In this document: positions 26,901 through 33,627 of the stretch, in pieces
How positions within the stretch are numbered: position 1 is the stretch's first letter
How the letters are laid out: every line of letters begins with the position of its first letter
Source: CAZKUN01 sp964555935
GTDB lineage: Bacteria > Armatimonadota > Zipacnadia > Zipacnadales > VGFC01
DNA: 52,193 nucleotides
Assembly: GCA_964555935.1 (NCBI GenBank)
Contig: CAZKUN010000034.1
Span: 1-52,193, forward strand
Direction: 5' to 3'
Notes under the pieces: model-generated
What the model saw: only the letters and a program-made list of their open reading frames with translations
Database searches by the model: none
Told to the model about the DNA's origin: nothing
Position numbers and translations under genes: made by a program

Positions 26901-27683
26901 CGCGTCCCCGGTCGGGCTATCGGTTCCGGATCTCATGAAAGCGTACGTCGGAGTATCCAGCGTGAACGCGGGCGAGCGCACCGCGCCCGTGCCCGATTCG
27001 CCACCTCGTAGCGACGACAGGTACGGCGGGCTAGGTTGGGCGGCGCCGGCGACCGTCATCACTGCCCACGTAGGATCGGAGAGATCCGCCTCGACAGCCC
27101 AATGCGCCGATGCCGGCGTCCAGGCCAGCCATTCGTCATCGCTGACGCCTTCCGGTCGCGTTTCCTCTGCCCATCCGTCGGGCAACTGTCCTGGGGAGAT
27201 CGCGTCCATCAGTCGCCGATCGCCTACTCGAACGTCGGCGATGCCCATCCAGGCGAAAGCCGTGTCGGCAACGGCATCCACGGCGCGGAAATACACGCGT
27301 GTCCCAATCAGTTCCACCACGTCCCACCGCATCGGCGTTAGCCCGTCGCCACTTGGGGGCGGCGCGTGTCTGAGCGCGATGCCCGTGTCTGCGTCACAGA
27401 GGGCAAACACGTTCTTCCCTTGCACTTGCCCCGGCACGCCATCGTGTCCGCGGATCTGGAAGGTGATCATGTCGGCGTCGAGTTCAAACTCATCCGACCG
27501 CACGGCGCCGACGGCCGTCTCGCCCCCTGCCAGCGAGGAGAGATACGGCTCGCCTTGCCGATTCGCGCCGTCACGGGTGACCACGCCCCATGTCCCGTCC
27601 GCGAGGGCGAGGGTGGGGGCGAGGCAGGCGACTGCTACGATCAGCGCGTTCATTGCCGTGCATCTGCGCTTCATTGTCTGCAT
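23955..27683 (-). CDS. Secreted triple-haem cytochrome/beta-propeller protein, hydrazine-synthase-alpha-like
   Basis: About 1242 residues. The start at 27683 is followed by ATGs at 27674 and 27653; the one at 27674 (MKRRCTAMNALIVAVACL) makes the best signal peptide. Two similar N-terminal domains of about 165 residues (GEPYLSSLAGGETAVGAVRS and PPYLSSLRGGESGTGAVRS) are a tandem duplication. The middle is a TolB/WD40-like propeller (DGSGLKQLTDGQWSDLNP, NADGTGIRQL). The C-terminal part resembles the HZS_alpha domain (GTVPVEADGSAYFRVPAERE) and has three c-type haem sites: CVGCH (Cys966), CVSCH (Cys1018) and CASCH (Cys1146). It would work in the periplasm or cell envelope. Substrate and redox partner are unknown; true hydrazine synthesis is unlikely because the other subunits are absent. 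Confidence 0.82.
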   Translation of the reverse strand: MQTMKRRCTAMNALIVAVACLAPTLALADGTWGVVTRDGANRQGEPYLSSLAGGETAVGAVRSDEFELDADMITFQIRGHDGVPGQVQGKNVFALCDADTGIALRHAPPPSGDGLTPMRWDVVELIGTRVYFRAVDAVADTAFAWMGIADVRVGDRRLMDAISPGQLPDGWAEETRPEGVSDDEWLAWTPASAHWAVEADLSDPTWAVMTVAGAAQPSPPYLSSLRGGESGTGAVRSPAFTLDTPTYAFMRSGTDSPTGDAGLNHFQLVDAETLEILRTTTAPQSNALVATEWDTADLVGRKVFFRAADGNGSNSWAWIGFNAVPLGDGRMADFADPAAVEGWREEGQPEGTPIGGKHVAASLEEAITAGWRSEDVRRGVRWSLWESNAKAAPYMMARLARIMEADFERGEQLLREYRIPRQELAPHRQSLDSLRERFVALQASPKRVDEWAAARTEQRLALRELTLANPALDFKRLLFSKRFTQQSYADINVNHHAWGSRPGGDICILELPDASMAEPRVTDLLDGQLGLGNVHGIDLDWDAGRVLFSYARAESEVPPEGWLSRQATFELHRTVDLLHLYEMAVDGSGLKQLTDGQWSDLNPCYLPSGEIAFESERMGFEINCNELDKDEPTTNLFAMNADGTGIRQLAITKDGDWYPRVANDGSIVYSHWEYHERALSYAHPLWVVNPDGTLSDAYAKQHFDFPVTLTAPRPVPGSTKLIAVATGHHTLACGPIVFVDRGIGPNDPSCLTRVTGPDIWPEYGGSAPGPGIAGWRLPPGDGWYMDPYPLSDTTFLVSYCDGAMQDEAGYGLYVVDVYGGKELIYQDPEISSVMPIPLASRERPLRMASVRDSGAEDALCIVTDITEGVPEVEAGDIASIRIGEPIPWPYSNEGGGQRYEGDAKSTGVNWTPIRILGTVPVEADGSAYFRVPAERELYFQALDADGMELRRMRTYVSFQPGETRACVGCHETRAEAPSTPMGAIVALSREPSVPEPPPWGTRPLSFVRDVQPLITRQCVSCHTGLRPSGDVDLSPGLTASHNRAYDTLIDPQRGLLAVSSKGEQTSVTPVKALGSHASRLVQLLRTTHAEHVELTDDDRSRLYTWIDANAIYHDDFIVKRPEAPEYLLTEDAALWQEIESVHQRRCASCHEGEALARSEWVDLDDPSLSLFVTAPLAGKQTVGGKSCDSAVYADANDADCAKVIALLNAAAEKAWDRPRRDLRCLAEDRELRKRASFVATRG

Positions 27684-27731
27684 CCGTTCATGAGGCTATG
27701 GTTCCAGGCCCGACTTCGTGCCGTTTCCCGT

Positions 27732-27809
27732 CGTAGGTCGGATCTCCAGGGAAACTCCGCGAGTTTCCGCGACGCCGTCTTGGCCTTGTACCGCCAAGCG
27801 CTAGCTTGG
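27732..27809. repeat. Cluster of intergenic hairpins between the two cytochrome/propeller genes
   Basis: Within the 141-base gap lie CGTAGGTCGGATCTCCAG (27732-27749, identical to 48875-48892), then GGAAACTC-CGC-GAGTTTCC (27750-27768), then CCAAGC-GCTA-GCTTGG (27794-27809) flanked by TTGTACCG and GTCGTTGCC. The last flanks resemble those of the 108-bp tandem units. The first piece is half of the hairpin found whole at 48.88 kb, so this looks like a mosaic of repeat copies. Confidence 0.75.
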
Positions 27810-27824
27810 TGTCGTTGCCCGGCC

Positions 27825-30800
27825 CTAGTCCACCGGCCCCGGGCGCACGATCACCGGAGCCGTTTCGATTCTCGGCCTCACCGCCAGCCAATCGATGCCC
27901 TGGAACACGGGGTCTGGGATCTGGCGGACCTCCTCATCACCGCGATACGGGCACATCGCGTCGATCCAAGCGATGAGCTTGCGTCGGCTAACTTCGTCAA
28001 CCTTCACGCCGTAATGCTCGCCGCTCGAGGCGATCTCGACCAGCTCGCTCTTGTATGAGAGCTGGGTCATCGGCGGCGGCGTCTGGTAGGCTACAGGGTC
28101 GGTCTGCGCGTAGCCCTCGACCATCAGCGTGTTGGCGATTCCAAAGCCTGGTGGCGGATTCTCGGGCTTCACGTACGGCGCGCCCCAGGTCGGGTTACCG
28201 ATCAGCGTCACGTACGGCTCGTCGAAGATCCCGTAGCCGGGCCGGCGCGTCAGGTCGAGCGTGTCGCGCGCTTCGCCCTCGCCCTGGTGGCAATCGCCGC
28301 AGTGCCTGTCCAGCACGGGCTGCACGTAGCGGTCATAGCTAACGGTGTCGTCGCCCCACGGCGGCGGCGTGATCTTCCTCGGCTCCTTGCGCAGCGCGAT
28401 CGGCTCTCCGCCGTAGTCGGGGGTCTTTGAGTGCAGCTCGTGACACCCCAAGCACCCGCGCGTCTCGCCGGGCATGACGCCGACGAAGCTGCGCATCGTT
28501 TGCAGCGCGCGGTACTGCCCGTCGAGAAGCTGGAAGTGCAACGCCTGCCCGGCCGGGGCGCGGAATGCTACCGAGCCGTCTTCCTCAATCGGCACCGTGC
28601 CGATAACGCGCTTCACGCCCTCGGACTGCACCATCGAGACCACCGGCCCTGTCGAGGCGTACGGGCGCTTGTGCCAGTACGTGTACGTCTTGGGATCGAT
28701 ACTCAGGACGCGCAGGAACTTCGCTTTGTCTTGCATCGCCTCGGCGGCGCCTTCGTAGATATTCGAGCTGTAGATGACGCCCTCTTGCTGCTCGGCGCGC
28801 TGCTCGGGACTGGGCCACTCCACCGAGTCTGGGATGACCGCGGGCTTCGGACGCGCTTTCAGTGGGATCGCGTGGAGGATGTTGTTGACGCCCTCGTAGA
28901 TCAGTTCGCGATTGCCGTCGACATCCATCAGGTAGAGCACGAACTCCCCGCTACGATTCGCCGAGACGATGAACTCTGTCTCGCTCAATGGGTAGGGCGA
29001 GTAATACGCCGAGTAAGAGCCGCTACCGTGGTATCTCGTCGATTCGATCGGGTTCGTCGGGCCGTCGCCCACCTCCGGCCATGCGAGATCGGCCGTGACC
29101 TTGGTGATGCCGTTCGGGAAGTTGAAGCCCTTGTCCGGATCGATGATCCCAACAGCGCCGCTGAACCAACCGTGGTGCGCGCTGCCGGTGAACATGACGC
29201 GGTTGCTGCCTGGGATGTTGCGCGCGTCCTTCAGCAGATCCGGCCACACGCTCTGGTTGCCCCAGAATGTGCTCACATGCGTCCCGTCCGGGTTGATGGT
29301 CCACAGCGCCTGGGCGCGCCAGAGCGGCTTGTCGGTATACTNNNNNNNNNNCCGCGTGTAGATGACCCGCCCGTCGTCCATGACCGATGGCAAGTAGTCG
29401 GGCTCATTGTTGGCCGAGACGAGGTAGACGTTCTCGCCATCGCTGTCGCAGCGAGCCAGCACGTACGCGTTCGTCGGCGGCATGCACCGCACGTACGTGT
29501 GCCCTCGCGTGGTCGAGAATATGATGTGCCCGTCGGGCAGGTAGATCGGGTCGAGGTCATCGTACGGCCCATCGGTCAGCTGCCTGAGTCCTGTGCCGTC
29601 CGCGTTGATCTCATAGAGGTGGAACGACTTCTCATTGTGGGGCTTGAAGCAGAACACGATCCGCTCGCCGTCAAAGGACACATCGGGCCGCCAGAAGGAC
29701 CCATGCAGCGGCGCCTGGGGCATGAGTTGAGTCAGCTTTCCCTCGGGCGACAGCCCATCCAGCACCAGCAGGCGCGCGCCCGGAACCGCCATGTAGCCCA
29801 GCCGGTGACGCGTTTCGTGGGGCCACTCAGAACCTTGCGGGAACGGCATGTCAACCAGCAGGATCTTGCGGAAATCGACCACCGGGTTGGCGAACATGAT
29901 CTCGCGTTTCAACTCGCGGACCGCGAAATACAGCGCCTCGTCGGGCGCCTCAAGCGCCTCCGTCTGCTTCGCCAGTTCGCCAAGTTGTGCTATCACGTCC
30001 CCTGGCGAGTTCAGCCGCCGCGTGAGTTGCTTCGCCCACTCGATCTCCTGGGCAATGCGCTCTGGCGAGGGATCGCCGCCGGCTTGGTGGAGCCAGTCGC
30101 GCTCCAGCGTCTCTCGCGCCTCCTCCAGCGTGAGGTCGCGCGTCTCGGGAGTTTCGGGTCGGATGTACGGCGCGACCGCCTCCGACACGCGCGGGCGGAA
30201 GTCGATGCGCGCCCCCGCCTCGAGGATGATTTCCACCCACTCTGGGGAGAACCGAGCGCCTTCGCCCCTCGCCTCGAGCTTCGCCAAGCGCGCCCCGAAC
30301 GCCTCAGCCGCGGCCCACTTGGCTCGATCCTCAGCCGTTTGCCGGGCCTTCTGGGCGTCCGTCAGCGGCTGGTACTCCAGCATCAGACCGACGAGGCGCT
30401 CCGCCTGCTCTGTCTGGAACCGATCATCGCGCGAGGCGATGTATTCCACGGGGCTCACGCCGGTCCAGTCGACGAAGTTCTGGGAGTCCTCCGGGAAATC
30501 GCTGCGCATCCGATTGAGCACTACATCCGCCGGATCGATGCCGAGCGCGACATCGCCCTCAAGCAGACGTTGCCGCGCGCCCGCCAGCGACTGGGCGAAG
30601 CTGTCCCCGCGCGTGTAGAACGCGCTGATCTGCTCATCGAGCGCCGCCGCGAAACGCTGCAGAGCCGCCTGTCCGGCCGCGTGAATCTCCCCGATTTCCT
30701 CCGCCGTGAGCGCGGCGCTGTAGACCCGCAGATCGTCCAGGCCGCCTTGGTAATGCTCAATGGTACCATTGGACGAGCCGATGAATGCCCAGGCCACGTT

Positions 30801-32039
30801 GCCGGTAGTGATCGCACCGGGGCGCTCCAGCGAGTCGATCTCGCGCCCGTCCACATACACGCGCATGGCTTTCCCGTCAAACGTCCCCGCGAGGTGATGC
30901 CAGGAGCCGTCCATCAGTTCCGCCGCATCGGTGGCGGCGTCTAACTCGATGTACCCCCCGATATCTAGCCCGAGAGACAGAATGGTCCCGTTTTCCTGGA
31001 ACGAGAAGAGCAGGCGCTGATTGCCGTCATCCTTGCGGAACACGTCGCAATAACCCGCCAACGTCGTCGGACGAGCCCATGCCGAGAACGTGATCGCCGC
31101 CATCTCCGGATCGGTTGGGACGGCTATCCCAAGCGCGTGTTCACCCGATAGCGAAACGGCGTTGCCATGGACGCCTCGCGTCCGGACCGCCCGCGCGGCA
31201 ATATCGCGACCAGCGTGTCCGGAGGAATCTCCGATCACAGGCGAGACGCCTGTCTCGTTGAATGTCCAATGCACGATCAGAGGGTGGTCGCTCTTGGGCT
31301 CGTCCGCGGGAGCGCGCTCAGCCATCTGGGAGATGGCGCTCGCGCCGCTCGCGTGGATCGCAGCCACTTCCTCGGGCGTCAGCGCCTCGGCGTAGATGCA
31401 CAGATCGTCGAGCGCGCCCTGGAAGTTCTCGCCGCCGTTGGAGGATCCGATGCAGCCCGGCGCTATGCCGCCCGCCGTGATCTTGCCCGGCCGCGCCAGT
31501 TCGCCGATCTGCCGGCCATCGAGATAGACTCTCATTAACTCGCCGTCGAATGTCGCCGCGCAATGGTGCCAGTTGCCGTCGAGAACGTTCGCCGGGTTGA
31601 CCTCCGCGTCGCACTCGACGTAACCACCGATGTTCAGGCCAAGCGATAGGATCGTGCCATCGCCCTGATATGAGAACAGCACGCGCTGGTCGCCGTCTTC
31701 CTTGCGGAAGATCTCGCGGAAACTGCCGAGGTCCACCGGGATTGTCCAGGCGCTCAGGGAGATCTCATTGATTTCGGAGAAGTCCGGGCCCTCGGGGACG
31801 CGGAGCATGTGGGCGCCCGACAGGCTCAGCGCGTTCCCAAACAAGCCTGGAATGCGGTGCAGGCCCGCGCCCCGCTCGAGCGACGCGTCGTAGGCGTTGG
31901 GCGATGAGTCGTGGCAGTTGCTCCCGAAGGGCTCGTCGAAGTCCCAATGCGCGATCAGCGGCTTCGCGATCTCAACCTGCGCGTTCCCCGCCACGGCGGC
32001 GAGAGCGCCAAGAGCCATGATGGTCTGTGCCAGTGCCAA
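27825..32039 (-). CDS. Secreted LamG-propeller-dihaem protein, hydrazine-synthase-alpha-like
   Basis: About 1404 codons including a 10-N gap. The signal peptide is MALAQTIMALGALAAVAGNA. Two LamG/concanavalin-like domains (about 25-230 and 250-460) share near-identical endings such as WHHCAATFDGELMRVYLDG and WHHLAGTFDGKAMRVYVDG. A helical region follows, then a TolB-like propeller (ADGTGLRQLTDGPYDDLDP) and an HZS_alpha-like region (GTVPIEEDGSVAFRAPAG) with haem sites CLGCH (Cys1196) and CGDCH (Cys1247). It is a paralogue of the next gene downstream, with a different N-terminal module. The propeller crosses the gap in the same frame, and the paralogue supports a continuous gene. Likely a periplasmic or surface redox protein that binds glycans or other ligands through LamG; the reaction is unknown. 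Confidence 0.82.
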   Translation of the reverse strand: MALAQTIMALGALAAVAGNAQVEIAKPLIAHWDFDEPFGSNCHDSSPNAYDASLERGAGLHRIPGLFGNALSLSGAHMLRVPEGPDFSEINEISLSAWTIPVDLGSFREIFRKEDGDQRVLFSYQGDGTILSLGLNIGGYVECDAEVNPANVLDGNWHHCAATFDGELMRVYLDGRQIGELARPGKITAGGIAPGCIGSSNGGENFQGALDDLCIYAEALTPEEVAAIHASGASAISQMAERAPADEPKSDHPLIVHWTFNETGVSPVIGDSSGHAGRDIAARAVRTRGVHGNAVSLSGEHALGIAVPTDPEMAAITFSAWARPTTLAGYCDVFRKDDGNQRLLFSFQENGTILSLGLDIGGYIELDAATDAAELMDGSWHHLAGTFDGKAMRVYVDGREIDSLERPGAITTGNVAWAFIGSSNGTIEHYQGGLDDLRVYSAALTAEEIGEIHAAGQAALQRFAAALDEQISAFYTRGDSFAQSLAGARQRLLEGDVALGIDPADVVLNRMRSDFPEDSQNFVDWTGVSPVEYIASRDDRFQTEQAERLVGLMLEYQPLTDAQKARQTAEDRAKWAAAEAFGARLAKLEARGEGARFSPEWVEIILEAGARIDFRPRVSEAVAPYIRPETPETRDLTLEEARETLERDWLHQAGGDPSPERIAQEIEWAKQLTRRLNSPGDVIAQLGELAKQTEALEAPDEALYFAVRELKREIMFANPVVDFRKILLVDMPFPQGSEWPHETRHRLGYMAVPGARLLVLDGLSPEGKLTQLMPQAPLHGSFWRPDVSFDGERIVFCFKPHNEKSFHLYEINADGTGLRQLTDGPYDDLDPIYLPDGHIIFSTTRGHTYVRCMPPTNAYVLARCDSDGENVYLVSANNEPDYLPSVMDDGRVIYTRXXXXYTDKPLWRAQALWTINPDGTHVSTFWGNQSVWPDLLKDARNIPGSNRVMFTGSAHHGWFSGAVGIIDPDKGFNFPNGITKVTADLAWPEVGDGPTNPIESTRYHGSGSYSAYYSPYPLSETEFIVSANRSGEFVLYLMDVDGNRELIYEGVNNILHAIPLKARPKPAVIPDSVEWPSPEQRAEQQEGVIYSSNIYEGAAEAMQDKAKFLRVLSIDPKTYTYWHKRPYASTGPVVSMVQSEGVKRVIGTVPIEEDGSVAFRAPAGQALHFQLLDGQYRALQTMRSFVGVMPGETRGCLGCHELHSKTPDYGGEPIALRKEPRKITPPPWGDDTVSYDRYVQPVLDRHCGDCHQGEGEARDTLDLTRRPGYGIFDEPYVTLIGNPTWGAPYVKPENPPPGFGIANTLMVEGYAQTDPVAYQTPPPMTQLSYKSELVEIASSGEHYGVKVDEVSRRKLIAWIDAMCPYRGDEEVRQIPDPVFQGIDWLAVRPRIETAPVIVRPGPVD
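29342..29351. other. Scaffold gap of ten Ns inside the LamG-propeller-dihaem gene
   Basis: On the minus strand the frame reads CGG, ten Ns, then AG TAT ACC, i.e. Arg-(gap)-Tyr-Thr-Asp-Lys. The paralogue at 23955-27683 has His-Trp-Glu-Tyr here. Restoring Trp-Glu needs only TGGG, four bases, so the real gap is probably four bases rather than ten and the frame is kept. Confidence 0.85.
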
Positions 32040-32099
32040 TAGGTTACCTCCGATCGCGCTGTCGTCGCTGTTCGGGACTGCCTAAGTGTCGTCTACCAG

Positions 32100-32122
32100 G
32101 GAAACTCGTCGTCTGAGTTTCC
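32100..32122. repeat. Inverted repeat GGAAACTC / GAGTTTCC upstream of the LamG gene
   Basis: Arms of eight bases with a seven-base loop (GTCGTCT). The same arms recur at 27750-27768 with a three-base loop, and in imperfect form at 38925-38940. It lies 61 bases upstream of the LamG-propeller gene start, so it may be in its leader or promoter. Confidence 0.7.
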
Positions 32123-32141
32123 AGGGCTGCCCCATGTGGTC

Positions 32142-32165
32142 GTTTGTCGTCACGTGACGACAAAC
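32142..32165. promoter_or_regulatory. Perfect loop-less 24-bp palindrome, possible operator
   Basis: The half-site GTTTGTCGTCAC is followed directly by its exact reverse complement. A palindrome without a loop is more typical of a binding site for a dimeric DNA-binding protein than of an RNA hairpin, although cruciform or terminator roles are possible. It is 103 bases upstream of the LamG-propeller gene start and 41 bases past the ceramidase-like stop. Confidence 0.5.
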
Positions 32166-32178
32166 CAGTATTTGCGCG

Positions 32179-32200
32179 CAGGTGTTCGCGTTCTCACCTG
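32179..32200 (-). terminator. Possible terminator hairpin after the ceramidase-like gene
   Basis: CAGGTG and CACCTG pair across a ten-base loop, beginning six bases after the stop codon of the minus-strand ceramidase-like gene. No U-tract follows, so intrinsic termination is weakly supported. Confidence 0.35.
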
Positions 32201-32205
32201 ACGAG

Positions 32206-33456
32206 TCATTCCCCGTGAAGCTTCTCAAGCAGCGCCACGGCCGTGTCCGCCATGAATTCGCCGATCCCAGGCCCAAACCCCATCGACAGCGCGGAGCGGA
32301 CCTCGTAGCCCAGGTGGTCGAAGTCGGCCATCTTGTCGACCGGCACGTCCCCCATATTCTCCTCAAACGCCTTGCGCGTTGGGATGTAGCCAACCCAGCC
32401 GTTCGCCAGCTCCGCCACATACGTGCTGGCGAAGGGCGAGCGCGCTTTGATGTCGAGCTGCAGCTCAACGAAATACTCCGCCGGGATGCTGGCAAAGCCC
32501 ACGTCTCCCACGCGAATGGCCTGGATCTCGGTCTGCGTGATGGTGGCCTCGGCACCCTCGCGGATGGGGAGTTGGATGGTTTCGCTGGCGACCCTTACGG
32601 GCACAGCGCTGAGCGGCTCTGTCTTCCTCGCCGCTTCGCTGACATCGATCGCCAGCGTCTCGCCCATCCAGCGGGAGTGCGCGTGCCCCTTCCGGGGGTG
32701 AGAGCTTCGGAAGTCGCAGTGGTTGATGTCCCCACACGCGCCCTGGGTGTAGATGACCGCCGGCTCGTCCGGCAGAAGCTCTCTCACGCGGTTTACCAGG
32801 TAGCCTGGGTAGTCGGCCGACAGCTCCGTCCCGCTCACGTTGTCGAGGTGGCAGGCGTAGTTCACGTGGATCGCCTTGATCGTCCCGTCCGCGCGCGTGA
32901 ATGTCAGCACCCCCACTTCGGGGTCGATGGGACCGGCCGGCTCGAGGATGTTGGGGTTCTGATATCCGGGGTTCGTCTGAACCGTTCCGTCCTTCATCCG
33001 GTACCGCCGGTTGAAGCCAATACGGTCCTCGAACTCGCTCGCGCCCGCCAGCGTGCAGGCTTCCATGTTCGTGAGGGCCTCGGCAACCGCCTCGGCCGCG
33101 AGGTTGGGGAACGCGGCCAGCCACTCGCGTGTCGGTCCGGCATCCTCCTTGATCCGGTCGCTTCGGACGCGCGGACCCGTGTGCGTGTGGGTAGCGCAGA
33201 CCATCACATTCGCGCCGGGGACGCCCGTCTTCTCCTCCACGGCCCTCCGGATCTCGGCGACGATCTCGTGGGGGATGCAGATGACGTCACAGACGAGAAT
33301 CGCGGCGCGAGTCTCGCCGTCATCGAAGACCAACGTCCGGGCAATAAGCGGATCGTGAACGGCCGTCGCGTTCCGCTCGTGGAAATACCCCGCCATGAAC
33401 GCGCCCAAGCCCGGCGTGATGTCGCTCGTGCCGCATCCGACCCTTAGTTCGCTCAT
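32206..33456 (-). CDS. Neutral/alkaline ceramidase-like hydrolase
   Basis: About 416 residues. The ATG at 33456 has GGGAG six bases upstream; the longer frame upstream is antisense to the lipoprotein gene. Family features include the start LRVGCGTSDITPGLGAFMAGY, the zinc-site motif CATHTHTGP, NYACHLDNVSG, and TQGACGDINHCDF (counterpart of the NVGDVSPN-type motif). The C-terminal VAELANGWVGYIPTRKAFEE is also typical. True ceramidases hydrolyse the amide of ceramide, but this short form (usual length over 600) lacks the C-terminal domain and any signal peptide. It is better called a ceramidase-like metal-dependent amidase of unknown substrate. It is transcribed away from the lipoprotein gene. 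Confidence 0.85.
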   Translation of the reverse strand: MSELRVGCGTSDITPGLGAFMAGYFHERNATAVHDPLIARTLVFDDGETRAAILVCDVICIPHEIVAEIRRAVEEKTGVPGANVMVCATHTHTGPRVRSDRIKEDAGPTREWLAAFPNLAAEAVAEALTNMEACTLAGASEFEDRIGFNRRYRMKDGTVQTNPGYQNPNILEPAGPIDPEVGVLTFTRADGTIKAIHVNYACHLDNVSGTELSADYPGYLVNRVRELLPDEPAVIYTQGACGDINHCDFRSSHPRKGHAHSRWMGETLAIDVSEAARKTEPLSAVPVRVASETIQLPIREGAEATITQTEIQAIRVGDVGFASIPAEYFVELQLDIKARSPFASTYVAELANGWVGYIPTRKAFEENMGDVPVDKMADFDHLGYEVRSALSMGFGPGIGEFMADTAVALLEKLHGE

Positions 33457-33627
33457 GCTCTGCTCCCTCTCGCGCCCGTCGTTACATTCCGACTCCGTCC
33501 ATGGGGACTCATTCCTCCCCCATGGCCCGAGACCTTGCCGCCGGCCGGCAGGCCACGGCCTGAGAAGTGCAGAAATGAGGTCCCGGCGACCAATCGAGGG
33601 GAGCAGGACAGCAGAGGAGGCCATGGG
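33457..33627. promoter_or_regulatory. Divergent promoter region with inverted repeat
   Basis: A 171-base gap between the ceramidase-like and lipoprotein starts. It holds CCATGGGG (33499-33506) and CCCCATGG (33518-33525) separated by 11 bases, a plausible operator or hairpin. GAGGAGG (about 33614-33620) is the ribosome-binding site of the lipoprotein gene. No promoter boxes are clear. Confidence 0.4.

Noticed and set aside
28431..30944. 837-codon open frame antisense to the LamG-propeller-dihaem gene
   Set aside because: It mirrors the real gene, crosses the same N gap, is rich in Arg/Val/His with no domain motif, and is a by-product of high GC and third-position bias.
23955..32039. Anammox hydrazine synthase genes
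   Set aside because: Only the alpha-like domain is recognisable; beta/gamma subunits and other anammox genes are missing, and the N-terminal modules differ.
32142..32165. Phage or integron attachment site
   Set aside because: No integrase, tRNA or direct repeat pair nearby; a palindrome alone does not support it.
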